This document shows positions 1 through 11,040 of a stretch of DNA of 32,500 nucleotides, in pieces (the first letter of the stretch is position 1; each line of letters opens with the position of its first letter). Location of the stretch: assembly GCA_012295275.1 (NCBI GenBank), contig CM022671.1, positions 6,129,065-6,161,564 of the forward strand, in the 5' to 3' direction. The stretch comes from Chrysomallon squamiferum. Lineage: Eukaryota; Mollusca; Gastropoda; Neomphalida; Peltospiridae. A program made the position numbers and the translations under genes. The notes below the pieces were generated by a model. The model was not told the origin of the DNA, did not search any database, and saw only the letters and a program-made list of their open reading frames with translations.

Positions 1-428
1 ACAGGAATCGCGATGAAAATGAAAGCAGCAGAAAAATAAACGTAAAGTTTTTGTAACGCGTAAAACAGCGATTTGTTTTTAGTGACTTAAGGTACTTTTT
101 ATGGAAATTAGTCATATATTTCAAACACGTAGAGTATTGGATTTTTTTTTGCTGTCGTTGTTGTTGTTGTTGTTGTTTTTGCCTTCTCCACCCTCCCCTC
201 CCCATCCCCCGATTTCTAATTCAATTGCAAAACTGCTTGTAACTGTACAACGTTTAATATAAATCAAAGTGCTGTATACAACTGAGAGTTTTCATTGATT
301 ATTAGGTGGTTTTTTTTTATTATTATTATTTTTTTCTCTCACACATGTCTAACGTGAGTTGTTACACGTAAACATTTGCTTATTTGTTATCTGTGTGATT
401 GTTTTCATTTATATACTTGTCTGACTGT

Positions 429-640
429 TATCCATCCATCCATCCATCCATCCATCATCCTTCCTTCCGTCCATCCATCTATGTATATATTTATATATTT
501 GTGTGTGTGTGTGCATACAGGTATGTGTTAATGTATGTATGAATGTGAGTGTGTGCGTGTGCGTGTGGGTGTGGGTGGGTAGGTGTACAGGTTAGCATAC
601 ATGTATGTATGTATGTATGTATGGATGGATAGATGGACGA
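429..640 (+). repeat. Compound microsatellite: ATCC, GT, GTAT and GGAT
   Basis: (ATCC)n at 429-456, GT-rich 500-585, (GTAT)n at 599-622 and GGAT/AGAT units to 640. The ATGT tract is the reverse complement of the ACAT tract at 702-784, so the two could pair. Confidence 0.9.
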
Positions 641-701
641 ATGGTTGTATGCATATATGTAGGAATAAATGAATGGAGAGACAAATAAATGAATGGATGA
701 C

Positions 702-784
702 TACATACACACATACATACATATATACATACATGCATACATACATACATACATACATACATACATACATACATACATACATAC
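702..784 (+). repeat. (ACAT)n microsatellite
   Basis: Tetranucleotide tract, uninterrupted from about 735 to 784. The tyrosine/methionine/cysteine or histidine/threonine-rich open frames over 528-894 arise from this repeat. Confidence 0.95.
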
Positions 785-1180
785 ACGCTGTGTGTGTTGA
801 TATGTTGGTGTATGTATGTACAAGTGTGGACATATTGTTGTTTGTTTTTCTTCTCAATCTCATTATCTCTTTGCCAGTCCATTTAAGTAACTGATAATTA
901 TTATCATTATTATCCTTATAACTGAAACTATCACAATGATTAACTAACTATACCTCACCCGTTTACTTGTTTGTTATATCTCAAGTTATTCGTTGTCAAG
1001 AGTCTTTGTCTTCTCGCTTGTTTGTGTCGTCAAGATGGCTTCCACTTAAACACGGTCTTGAAAAAGAGGCTCACGTTCCTGTAAGTAAAAGATTAATCAT
1101 GCCGTGAAAATCATCTGAGCGTTGTAAGCTATGAAAATTATTTTCCAGCGTGCTGTTCGCGAAGTTTGTTTAATTGCACT
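785..1180. other. Stretch without recognisable gene
   Basis: Medium-complexity AT-rich DNA. TCAAGATGGCTTCC at 1030-1043 is YY1-like; nothing else was recognised. Confidence 0.6.
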
Positions 1181-1475
1181 ACTAGAACACACTGAATAAT
1201 TTTCTGTCATCAGTTATTGTATGTCAAATGTTGGTTTAGTTATAATACTAGAACACATTGATTAATTTTCTGTCATCAGTTATTGTTTGTATAGTTATAA
1301 TACTAGAACAAACTGATTTCTTTACTATCATTAGCTGTTGTTTGTCTGACACTGGTTTAACGACGTCACTGGAATACATCAATTCATTTTCCAACATCTG
1401 CTATTGACGTCGGTAATTTGTTCAATGACATCACTAGAACACATTGATAAATGTTCTACCATTAGTTAAACCTTT
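1181..1475 (+). repeat. Old degenerate tandem repeat, about 55-70 bp period
   Basis: ACTAGAACACAYTGAT recurs at about 1180, 1247, 1301, 1367 (mutated) and 1432, each followed by TTTTCTRYCATCAGTTATTG-like sequence. It precedes the 49-bp array and shares words such as TGACACTGG and GACATCACT, so it may be its older flank. Confidence 0.7.
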
Positions 1476-1599
1476 CGTTACACAAACAGTTTTGTATTGC
1501 AGGTTATATGATGTGATGTATTAGTTGTCAGATATTATTAAAGTAGTTTAGTTAATTTTTTTGTTGTTGTTTTCTTCCACTAGTTGTTTTTAGAAGTCA

Positions 1600-2470
1600 A
1601 ACATTTGTTTAGTGACTCTGATTAGTATTCTGTCACTAGTGTCAGACATGATATCTGTTTAGCGACATACATACATTTGTCACTGGTGTCAGATGTGATG
1701 TATGTGTTTAGTGACACCAGTAAGACTCTGATTAATATTCTGTCACTGGTGTCAGACATGAAGTATCTGTTTAGTGACATACATAATTCTGTCAAGACAT
1801 GATCTGTTTAGTGACATACATACATTTGTCACTGGTGTCAGATGTGATGTATGTGTTTAGTGACACCAGTAAGACTCTGATTAATATTCTGTCACTGGTG
1901 TCAGACATGAAGTATTTGTTTAGTGACTCTGATTAGTATTCTGTCACTGGTGTCAGACATGATGTATCTGTTTAGTGACATACACACATTTGTCTCTGGT
2001 GTCAGATATGATGTATGTGTTTAGTGACACCAGTAAGACTGAATAATATTCTGTCACTGGTGTTAGACATGAAGTATCTGTTTAGTGACATACATATATC
2101 TGTCACTGGTGTCAGACATGAAGTATCTGTTTAGTGACGTACATACATCTGTCACTGGTGTCAGACATGAAGTATCTGTATAGTGACATGCATGTTCTGT
2201 CACTGGTGGCAGACATGAAGTATCTATTTAGTGACGTGCATACATCTGTCACTGGTGTCAGACATGAAGTATCTGGTGTCAGACATGAAGTATCTGTATA
2301 GTGACATGCATGTTCTGTCACTGGTGTCAGACATGAAATATCTATTTAGTGACGTACATACATCTGTCACTGGAGTCAGACATGAAGTATCTGTTTAGCG
2401 ACATGCATGTTCTGTCACTGGTGTCAGACATAATGTATCTGTTTAGTGACGTACATTTTTATCTTTGCTT
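1600..2470 (+). repeat. 49-bp minisatellite with internal hairpin potential
   Basis: Unit approximately GTTTAGTGACATACATACAT plus CTGTCACTGGTGTCAGACAT plus GAAGTATCT; successive units at 2080 and 2129 are 49 bases apart. The first half of the array holds longer compound units with GACACCAGTAAGACTCTGAT. Each unit contains TGTCACT and AGTGACA about 25 bases apart, a perfect 7-base inverted repeat. Minus-strand open frames here are repeat artefacts. Confidence 0.9.
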
Positions 2471-2730
2471 ACAAAAAGCGAAACATTTGTTATAGTGACA
2501 CCAATAAATCATCACTGATTAATGTTCTGTTACTAGTGACACAGGAGAAGCTCTGCTTAAGTTGATATCACAGGCTATTAGAAACCAAACATTTGACATA
2601 TCGTCTTCAGAGTAATTATATTTTTAGTTGTTAGGCGTAACTGTCTAACAGTTGCTTTCACAACAAAGACATTTAGATAGTCCATTGCCAGCAGTCAGTC
2701 ACTGGTTATAACGTCATCTGACTCAATGCG

Positions 2731-2790
2731 CCAATAACGGGAATCGATCGCAGATCCTAAAGCTGGCCAAAATGTTAACACTGTCTTCTT
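2731..2790 (-). mobile_element. Possible tRNA-derived SINE fragment
   Basis: On the minus strand CAGTGTTAACATTTTGGCC resembles an A-box/D-arm stretch and GATCTGCGATCGATTCCCG contains ATCGATTCC, close to the B-box consensus GGTTCGANTCC, at roughly tRNA spacing. The flanks give no cloverleaf and no body, so only a degraded head is proposed. Confidence 0.45.
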
Positions 2791-4209
2791 TTACAGTCTT
2801 AAATTTCTATAATTTACTTTCGATAATTAGTTTTATTGATACAACATAAAAATTCAGTAATCTGTGGTAATTTTATACGTCTCGGATTATTTACTAAGTA
2901 ATACGTACAACGAAATACAAAATTTAAATTAGTTTTGATGTTTATAAAAAATACTAACAAACAAACAAACAAGAGAACAAATAAATAAATACATTAATAA
3001 ATATAAACCCCAGCCTAATAAAAACTCACCTCGAATCGCATTATTATTTATACATAAAATAATTAAGAAAACAACAAAAACGAAACAAAGGAAAAAATAG
3101 TTAATAGCAACGAATGAATGATAAAAACGGGTTGTAAAAGATCATTAATTACTTGCAAAAATAATTTCAATAGTAACAAACAAAACAAAAATCAACATTC
3201 TTTTTCTACTGGGCTTTATAACTGACCCATTCACGTAACCACTTGAAAAAGCCATTTATAGGCTGTATTATATATTGACAAAATTAGTCACGCTTGCATC
3301 ATTTTATTAATTAAATATGCCACAGTACTCATAAGCATGGAATTAAAAATAAAAACAATAGTAACAAAAATTATTTTCCAATAGCTCACTCGTGTTGCTT
3401 TTTATTTTTTTTATTTTATATATTTTTTTTTTTTTTTTTTTTTTACTGTGTTTAAGTACGAATGTTCTCACTTTACTAGTTATAAAACTAATATTATTTA
3501 GTTACTGTACCCTGCTATACTTAGTGACTCGCAGTACACTTACCCTCTCACTAGATTTTTGTTATAAAATGTGACTGTCACCTTACTTCAAGCTAATCTA
3601 ATCATCTGTAAATGTCTTAATTTTTTTAATTTTTTTTTTTTAAACTTTATTTATATGTAACTACTCATTTATATATAATTAGTTACACAATTTTTGCTTT
3701 CAAGTGTAATAAATTTACTTTTTATCGCTTAGTGGGGTTGTTTTGTTGTTGTTGTTTTTGTTTTGTTACTCGTTTCGTATTTTTCTTCGGTTCAGTTACG
3801 TAAATTAGCTTAGGCGTTTATATGAGAATGAGAATAATAAAAACGAGAATAATAAGAACGATGACAATACAAACAAGTGAAATAAATCAACCAACAAACA
3901 AATAAATAACAGCTGATACAGATTTGTCACTTACATTTAGATCTGTCCACAAACAAAACAACGAACAACTTCAACACTGATTTCTGACAGTTCGTAAGAA
4001 TCAAAATGGAAACAACAATCATTACATAAAAAACCAAACACGAGTCGTGTTTTCTAAAAAACATCCACACAACAGATAAACCATATACCATTCAGACGTT
4101 ATGTTATATAACGAACGGTACTGATAACATCGAAATATTGTTAAAGTGTAAAGTACAGTGATATTGAAACGAAAACATCCGGATTGGTGAAATTCTACAC
4201 CACGACTGA
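2791..4209. other. AT-rich stretch, no gene seen
   Basis: Contains poly(T) at 3424-3444 and 3628-3640, AAAC/AAAT runs at 2957-2995 and 3880-3906, and TTG runs near 3740. The 60-codon frame at 3392-3574 begins with poly-F from the T tract and is not supported. Confidence 0.6.
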
Positions 4210-5758
4210 TTTTGATACATCTGTAGTTTAGTATCTTCCTGGTTCAAAATACAAGTTATATACTGTTTATTGCTTATATGTCTGTATAAAATACCAGTTT
4301 TATATTTTTGATTGCTTGTATATTTCTGTCAAATACTAGTTATATATTCTTTATTTCTAACATGCCTTTATCAAACACTAGTAATATATTCTTGATTGCT
4401 TATATGTCTGTTTCAAATACTAGTTATATATTCTTTATTTCTTACATGTCTGTATCAAATACTAGTTATATATTCTTTATTTCTTACATGTCTGTATCAA
4501 ATACTAGTTATATATTCTTTATTTCTTACGTCTGTATCAAATATTAGTTTTATATAAATGATTTCTTACATGTCTGTACCAAACACTAGTTATATATTCT
4601 TTATTTCTTACATGTCTGTATCAAACACTAGTTATATATTTTAGATTTTTTACATGTCTATATCAAATACTAGTTACATATTCCTGATTTCTTAAAGGTC
4701 TGTATCAAACACTAGTTATATATTCTTTATTTCTTACCTGTCTGTATCATATACTAATTGTATATTCCTGATTTCTTACATGTCTGTACCAAACACTAGT
4801 TATATATTCTTTATTTCTTACATGTCTGTATCAAACACTAGTTATATATTTTAGATTTTTTACATGTCTATATCAAATACTAGTTACATATTCCTGATTT
4901 CTTAAAGGTCTGTATCAAACACTAGTTATATATTCTTTATTTCTTACCTGTCTGTATCATATACTAATTGTATATTCCTGATTTCTTACATATCTATATC
5001 AAATACCAGTTATATATTTTAGATTTTTTACATGTCTATATCAAATACTAGTTACATATTCCTGATTTCTTACAGGTCTGTATCAAACACTAGTTATATA
5101 TTCTTTATTTCTTACCTGTCTGTATAAAATACTAATTATATATTCTTTATTTCTTACATGTCTATATCATATATTAATTATATATTCTTTATTTCTTACC
5201 TATCTGTATCATATACTAATTATATATTCTTTATTTCTTACCTATCTGTATCATATACTAATTATACATTCTTTATTTCTTACCTGTCTGTATCGTATAC
5301 TAATTGTATATTCCTGATTTCTTACATGTCAATATCACATACCAGTTATCTATTCTTTATTTCTTACATGTCTGTATCAAATACCAGTTATATATAAATG
5401 ATTTCTTACATGTCTGTATCAAATACTAGTTATATATTCTTTATTTCTTACATGTCTGTATAAAAGACGAGTTATATATTCTTTATATCTTATATGTCTG
5501 TATAACATATAGTTATATATTCTTTATTTCTTACATGTCTGTATAACATATAGTTATATATTCTTTATTTCTTACATGTCTGTATAAAATACTAGTTACG
5601 TATTCCTGATTTCTTATATGTCTGTATCAAATAGTAGTTATATATAAATGATTTTTTACATGTCTGTATCAAACAGTAGTTATATAATCTTGATTGTTTA
5701 TATGTATGTATCAAATACTAGTTATATAGGAATGATTTCTTACATTAAATATTAGTTG
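4210..5758 (+). repeat. 42-bp satellite array, about 36 copies
   Basis: The unit is approximately TTCTTTATTTCTTACATGTC plus TGTATCAAATACTAGTTATATA. Adjacent copies at 4441 and 4483 are exactly 42 bases apart. Because 42 is divisible by three, several 14-residue periodic open frames run through it; these are not genes. Edges are more diverged than the centre. A 210-bp (5 x 42) higher-order unit is annotated separately. Confidence 0.95.
4561..4980 (+). repeat. Higher-order repeat: two identical 210-bp units inside the 42-bp satellite
   Basis: 4561-4770 and 4771-4980 are identical base for base by reading, each made of five diverged 42-bp monomers with private variants (ACCAAACACTAG, TTTAGATTTTTT, CTTAAAGGTC, CTTACCTGTC, ATACTAATTG). 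A third copy starting at 4981 has lost one monomer (about 168 bp) and carries several changes. This is the classic mark of recent unequal exchange. Confidence 0.9.
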
Positions 5759-5759
5759 T

Positions 5760-6029
5760 GTTTTCGTGGTTTCGTGTCGAATACCCAATGAAAAACAGCA
5801 ATATAAATTATAATAACAGAACAATCCAATATGATAGCACTGAGACTGCCATTTTCACTTACTTGTGACGTCATCTCGTATACAGCAATAAAACATATTC
5901 CTATAAGCTGAGAGAACTTGCAATGATTTCCGAATTAGCGACAAACAATCAAGTATTAACAAATTGCATGTAACAGGAACAAATACAAAGAAAAGATGAA
6001 TGAATTAATGAGGATTAAGTAATAATAAT
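5760..6029. other. Intervening stretch with a perfect CRE
   Basis: TGACGTCA at 5866-5873 followed by TCTC. No coding evidence. Confidence 0.5.
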
Positions 6030-6106
6030 AAGAAGAAGAAGAAGAAGAAGAAGGAGAAGAAGAAGAAGAAGAAGAAGAAGAAGAAGAAGAAGAAGAAGAA
6101 GAAGAA
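6030..6106 (+). repeat. (GAA)n trinucleotide tract
   Basis: About 25 AGA/GAA units with a single GGA interruption at about 6052. It is a pure purine tract of the kind able to form triplex DNA. Confidence 0.95.
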
Positions 6107-6109
6107 AGA

Positions 6110-6498
6110 ATATAGTTCTTAATTTGAATACAAAGGTTCCCAAACGTATCAAATCAGATCCACACTATAACTAAATAATAAATAAATAAATAAGACCAAA
6201 ACTATTAATTCACTTGAAATTTAACAAAAATTAAACTTTTCCCAATAATACAAGTTTTAGTGTTGAATTTGAAAAAACGAAAGCACAGAAACAAAAGTCA
6301 AATAAATGACATCGATATGAAAAAAACAGTGATCACGATGAATTAAAGTAACAAGTAACAGTTTATTTATTTATATATGTTTTTTTTTTTTTTTTTTTTT
6401 TTTTTGGTATATCGTGTTTTACAACTGTCACTACTTTGTGATATGACTACGAAACTCAGTACGTAACTATTGATCATTGTATCCTTGTAACTTGCGTT
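6110..6498. other. AT-rich stretch, no gene seen
   Basis: Contains AAAT units near 6175-6193 and poly(T) at 6380-6405. Confidence 0.6.
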
Positions 6499-6700
6499 TG
6501 TATTTGTTTATGTATTTATTTACTAACTTATTTACTTATTTACTTACTTATTTAGTTAGATGGTTAGTTACTTACTTATTTATCTATGTATTTAATTATT
6601 TATTTACCTATGTATTTAATTATTTATTAGCCTATGTATTTAATTATTTATTTACCTATGTATTTAATTATTTATTTGCCCATTTATTTATTTCACAATA
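6499..6700 (+). repeat. TTTA-rich field with a 24-bp minisatellite
   Basis: CTATGTATTTAATTATTTAT recurs every 24 bases at 6584, 6608, 6632 and 6656; flanks are TTTA and TTAC tetranucleotides. A 74-codon leucine/tyrosine-rich frame here is due to the repeat. Confidence 0.85.
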
Positions 6701-6934
6701 ATTGTTCATTTAAAACATGACTCTTACGCTAAACAAGTTTGGATAACATAAAATATTTGCGTAAATGCTTGTCTTGGTTATTGTTTGGATTGGTAAATAA
6801 CTGTAATCTACGAACTAACGAGAACTGATCCTAAAAACTGTCACTCCTAATGTTCAAACTAAAAACAACAACGCAGTTTTGTTTTGTTTTTTTCTTCAAA
6901 TAAACACTAGAGTGATTACTAACAGTTACGTCAA

Positions 6935-7080
6935 AACTATGTTGATGACGACATCGCTGATGAGGATCGCGTTCGCAAGTATGATGACGAAAATGATACG
7001 ATGATGACGATGATGAAGGCAACTGCCATGATGATGATGATGATAATGATGTCTGTCGTGATGATGACGATAATGACTGA
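6935..7080 (+). repeat. Imperfect GAT/GATGAC trinucleotide region
   Basis: Repeated GATGAT and GATGAC triplets with point changes; a second such patch lies at 10660-10735. No frame stays open on the plus strand long enough to suggest an acidic protein. Confidence 0.75.
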
Positions 7081-7099
7081 ACTGCAACTTTTAACTTAC

Positions 7100-7146
7100 A
7101 ACAAAAATATATATATATATATTTTAGTTGTCGTTGTTGTTGTTGC
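7100..7146 (+). repeat. (AT)n followed by (GTT)n
   Basis: AT tract 7106-7122 then TTG/GTT triplets to 7146 and GCTGCTGCT just after. Confidence 0.85.
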
Positions 7147-7417
7147 TGTTGCGACTGCTGCTGCTAAACGATGACGAAGACGCCGCAGATGACGATACTT
7201 TAAGAGGTATATCTGTAGGTCGGACACAAAAGAGAAAATTACCTTGTGTGTTGTTATCGCGGACAGCCAGACAGACAGACATACAGAGTTCAGTGACTGC
7301 TTTGAAAACACGTCTGAAAGCATAAAGCGTACATTTACACAATCAAGTAGAATGAAATGAAAGAAAATGATGTAGTGGCGGTTTCAAAGAATTTTAGTTT
7401 TTATTTGTTTATTCATT

Positions 7418-7475
7418 TTGTTTTGTTTTATTTTGTTTTTATTTTATTTTATTTTATTTTATTTTATTTTATTTA
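7418..7475 (+). repeat. (TTTTA)n pentanucleotide
   Basis: About ten TTTTA/TTTTG units. The same motif dominates 22196-22245. Confidence 0.9.
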
Positions 7476-8184
7476 TTAATTTACTTGGTTACTGTGTTCA
7501 TATGACGGTCTAAGTGAATGGTTTGATAAAATTGTTTAATCTAAAACATAAAAAAGTAAAACCAAAACAACCAATAACAATAATCATATATACTCTGCAT
7601 TCTAGAATGTATTTAGACTATTTATTCATATCACAAAAAGTTGGACTTTAAGTCACAAGTAAATATTTCAGTTGATTTAATTTTGTATATTAATTATTCT
7701 TAGTTTGTCCATGTAATAATAAAGAATGGAAACATTTAAGTTATTGTAGTCTACCAATAACTCGACAATTTAGAACCTATGTTTATTAATTAAGAATACT
7801 TCCTATCTTGTTAAACCGTGTATGTATTATAGCCATATTTATTTATTTATTTTCGAGAAAATAAAGTGGAATTTTATTTGTTCTTTATTTATTCTTTATC
7901 TTTTAAACAAACAAACAAACAAATACGTAAATAAATAAATAAATAAAATTAAGTTAGTTTTTCAATTTCTTTCGTATAACATTAAAGTTTAATAGTGTTC
8001 ATTTATTTAATAATTTCTTTATATATTTACTTATTTTCGTACTTATTTACTTATATACTTAAGTACTTACTTGCTTACTTATTTACTTACACACTAACAT
8101 ATTTACTTACTTACCTTCCAACTCGTTTGGTTACTAACGTTTTCGTTTAGATACCTATTTACTATATACTTATTTATTTACTTA
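7476..8184. other. AT-rich stretch, no gene seen
   Basis: Contains (TTTA) near 7837-7851, AAAC/AAAT 7904-7948, and degenerate TTAC/TTAT units 8015-8185. Confidence 0.6.
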
Positions 8185-8338
8185 TTTATATGATAATAAA
8201 CTACCGAATTTAATAAACGTGGTAATTGATATCCAGGTATATATATATATATATATATATTTTATGTATTAGTGCGAAATATACCTGGAGCTGTCAGTTA
8301 TAGCGTCAATTAAATTCGGTAGTTTATGATGATATAAA
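8185..8338. mobile_element. MITE-like imperfect palindrome with AT core
   Basis: The outer arms TTTATATGATAATAAACTAC and its complement at 8319-8338 differ at two positions; perfect pairing continues through CGAATTTAAT. A second inner pair, TCCAGGTATAT (8232-8242) and ATATACCTGGA (8279-8289), keeps the same order, so each arm is about 55-60 bases. The loop is an (AT) tract of about 24 bases plus about 20 unique bases. No open frame is present. Such a foldback is typical of a non-autonomous DNA transposon; target-site duplications cannot be read because the flanks are TTTA-rich. Confidence 0.6.
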
Positions 8339-8615
8339 TAAATGAACACTATTATACTTTAAAACAAACTGAAAAAATAACTTTGTTATATGTATGTTTG
8401 TTTGTTCACACACACACACACAGATATAATAAATGACCGAGTTTAAATATGTTTTTTAATTATTATTGTTATAGATAACAACAGATGTAATTTATATATA
8501 AATCTACGTCAAACGGGTTACATTTGCAATAAATTACTGACAGATATCCAATTCAAATTACTGATGACAATGGAGAGAGAGTTTTACATTATTAAGCATT
8601 AATCAACAACCTAGA

Positions 8616-8684
8616 AAAATAAAAAAAAAAAAAAAAAAAAAAAAAATAATAATAATAATAATAATAATCATAAAAAAAAAAAAA
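8616..8684 (+). repeat. Poly(A) plus (AAT)n
   Basis: About 26 A residues, then eight AAT units, then another A tract. It could be an old retroposon tail, but no body is recognisable upstream. Confidence 0.85.
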
Positions 8685-9067
8685 TGCATTATCAATGTTA
8701 GTATATTATTTTGCTACTGTTACTTCAGTTATGCAATAGCATTTATGTAAAAATTTAAAACGAAACTGAACTGGACTGTTTCTATATTGGTCTGGTTCGA
8801 TTAAGCTCTGACTGAGAACCAGTGATGTCCATCCAAATGTCTGTCTGACCTGTTATTCTCCGCCAGACTATCCTCGGGCTAATATCGGCCATAGCTCAGA
8901 CAAACCTTGTTATTATCAGACTATGCTTCTCTTACTAAACAGATCAAATTATTTTCTAGCACGTGCTACACTTCTGTGATAAGACCTCAAACTGGTGTTT
9001 CGCGAGATAAAATCTCTAAATGAGAATATTTTTCCGATTCTAACTTTTTTTTTATTTATTTATTAAT
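8685..9067. other. Medium-complexity stretch upstream of the 9068 SINE
   Basis: Less AT-rich than average between 8770 and 8990; TCTGTCTGACC, CCAGACTATCC and CAGACTATGC share words, perhaps an old repeat. No open frame of note. Confidence 0.5.
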
Positions 9068-9220
9068 GACTGTAGTACGTTTATCCTATCAGCGGGAAGG
9101 TGTGAATAAAACGTTCTTTACTGCTAAATGAATACGAGTAGCCCGTCGTGCTACGTTGTCGGGTTTCTTCTCTCTCTCTCTCTTTTTGTGTGGGTTTTCC
9201 GTAAACTTACGTGTAACGTC
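9068..9220 (+). mobile_element. Second, diverged copy of the same SINE body
   Basis: Aligns by eye with the 25403 copy: ATCCTATCAGCGGGAAGGTG matches the CTGTSTGTGGGRTGGTG block, then TACTGCTAAATGA, GAGTAGCCCGTCGTG and GTCGGGTTTCTTCTCTC. The CT tract at 9172-9183 is an expansion of the CTCTC inside the element. The 3' third (GTGTGGGTTTTCC onward) is much eroded and the tRNA head is absent. It retains the middle part that the 25403 copy has lost, so the two are independent insertions. Confidence 0.65.
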
Positions 9221-9539
9221 GAAAGAAACCGAAGATTAAGAAATAGCAGGGTTGATGTTTAATGGAAAACTTTTTACTGTTAGTTTTGATAATTACCTCA
9301 GGTTCCGCTTCGCCCAGTTTTCTGTCTATATCTGAAAAATATTTCTTTACTGTAAACCTTGTGTTAAATACAACCGATCATTTCTACATGACAAATATTA
9401 AATAAAAAGTAAAACAGGTAAAGAAGATTATATAAATACGTATATCTGAGTACGTACGGGTATATATATTTGTGTTCTGTGTTCATACGTTTGTATGTAG
9501 GTGTGTTTTTATGTGTCTGTGTATATGTTTGTTTGTACG
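9221..9539. other. Stretch without recognisable gene
   Basis: AT-rich, moving into GTAT-like sequence after 9480. Confidence 0.5.
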
Positions 9540-9560
9540 TGTCTACCTATAATAATGTTT

Positions 9561-9595
<35 letters not shown>

Positions 9596-9694
9596 TATGT
9601 ACAAATTAATGTAATTGTATAATTAAAATTAAAATGTATTTGAACGTCTGTGTGGTTGTGTACCTGCGAGTGTGTGTATATGTGTCTGTGTGTA

Positions 9695-9744
<50 letters not shown>

Positions 9745-9892
9745 AAAATGTGTGTATGTGTTTAAAATATAATATATACGAACCTCATTTGTTGTTTTTG
9801 TGTTGTGTGTGTGTATGTGTGTGTGAAAATGTGTGTATCTGTTTAAAATATAATATATACGAACCTCTGTTGTTGTTGTTTTTGTGTGCGTA
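9540..9892 (+). repeat. GT-rich field with an 81-bp tandem duplication
   Basis: (GT)n at 9559-9593 and 9700-9742. GAAAATGTGTGTAT and TTTAAAATATAATATATACG occur twice exactly 81 bases apart (about 9744 and 9825), each followed by GAACCTC and a GTT run. Open frames rich in histidine/threonine on the minus strand are artefacts. Confidence 0.9.
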
Positions 9893-10307
9893 TACGTATG
9901 GCTTTCTGTGTGTGCTGCGTGCGTGATACACAAAGTCACACAAGTATTGTATTACGCAATACAACGTCGTCAATGCATACGTCTTCTCTGCTCTGAATAT
10001 GCTGCAACTATTGAAATCTGTGACCTGAAGGATTAAACAAGAACGTAGATGATAAAGATTTAAGAATCTACAGTGACGCATATGAGTCTATTTTTAAAAC
10101 CTTTCTTTAAGTGAACACAAGAAAAAATGTATTAATTTTATCTAAACAGCGCTCTGCTTAGCTGTGCTGGTGAATATATTCTAGTTCAGAGAAAAAAAAA
10201 AAAAATAAATAAAAAGAGAAGACGAAGAAAAGTAAATACAATAATAATACATAGTTTATATTTTGTCGTACGTGCGTGACTTATATGTGCAATCAAACGT
10301 AGAAATG
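9893..10307. other. Stretch without recognisable gene
   Basis: Unique-looking 9900-10180, then poly(A) 10191-10204. No supported frame. Confidence 0.5.
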
Positions 10308-10412
10308 CATCCACGCACACACAGACACACATACAACACACACGCACATATATACACACACAAACAGATACACACAGACATACACAGACACAGAACACAC
10401 ACACAGACACAA
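10308..10412 (+). repeat. (CA)n-rich tract
   Basis: Interrupted CACA dinucleotides with CAGA variants. Confidence 0.9.
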
Positions 10413-10458
10413 AAAAGGCATATAATCCAAAACAATTATTAAAAACAAAATAAAACAA

Positions 10459-10530
10459 TAAAAATAAAATAAAATAAAATATAAAAATGTTTATTTATTT
10501 ATTTATTTATTTTGTTGTTGTTGTTGTTTT
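10459..10530 (+). repeat. AAAAT, TTTA and TTG short tracts
   Basis: (AAAAT)n 10459-10480, (TTTA)n 10490-10511, (TTG)n 10512-10527. Confidence 0.85.
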
Positions 10531-10818
10531 GACTTCTTCTTAGCGTCTTCCTGTAATTCGTTTCATTTATTTACTTTTTTTAATTTATTATTTTATCTGA
10601 TTTTTGCAGCATATAAAAATAATAATACTTACCTACTTCGCCGAATTATTTTTCAACATGATTATAATGATACTGATGATTATTACAATATTAATGATGA
10701 TGATGATTATGATGATGACTATCACATAATGATGACATCAGCTAATCGGTTAACAGCAAAACATATTGTGCACACTCACAAGATAAAAAAACAACAACTT
10801 TATCATGACTTTAACAAA

Positions 10819-10955
10819 GGTAGACTGCAACTCATGGTTAGATAGCTTGTCTGAAATGCGTCAGGTCGCTGGATCTTCCCTCTCAGCTTGCCCACTGCGT
10901 TATTTTCCCACTCCAACAAGTGCTCTCAAGCTTACTTCTCCATGTGCGAAGGTGA
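10819..10955 (+). mobile_element. tRNA-like 5' head of a SINE
   Basis: GGTAGACTGCAACTCATGGT then TAGATAGCTTGTCTGAAATG is tRNA-like (A-box region about 10828-10846), and GTCGCTGGATCTTCCC (10865-10880) is a mutated B box of an RNA polymerase III promoter. It is followed by CCACTCCAACAAGTGCTC, which corresponds to the CAACCAGTGCACC block that opens the body in the 25403 copy. This supports the same SINE family. It ends near 10955 at CATGTGCGAAGG, so the 3' half is missing. A 62-codon open frame across it is fortuitous. Confidence 0.65.
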
Positions 10956-11040
10956 TTATAAATAGAAACAAACAAAACAACAACAAAAAATAGACTGGTA
11001 GCAACACATTTTTTTATTTTTTTATTTATTTATTAATCTG

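Noticed and set aside
1181-2470. CRISPR-like array
   Set aside because: Units are contiguous and variable with no unique spacers, and the context is eukaryotic.
7096-7342. Overlapping frames on both strands around 7096-7342 as a gene
   Set aside because: Openness comes from GTT/GCT and GAC triplets; no domain or splice evidence.
10805-10993. 62-codon frame as a small protein
   Set aside because: It lies entirely within the tRNA-like SINE head and its tail.
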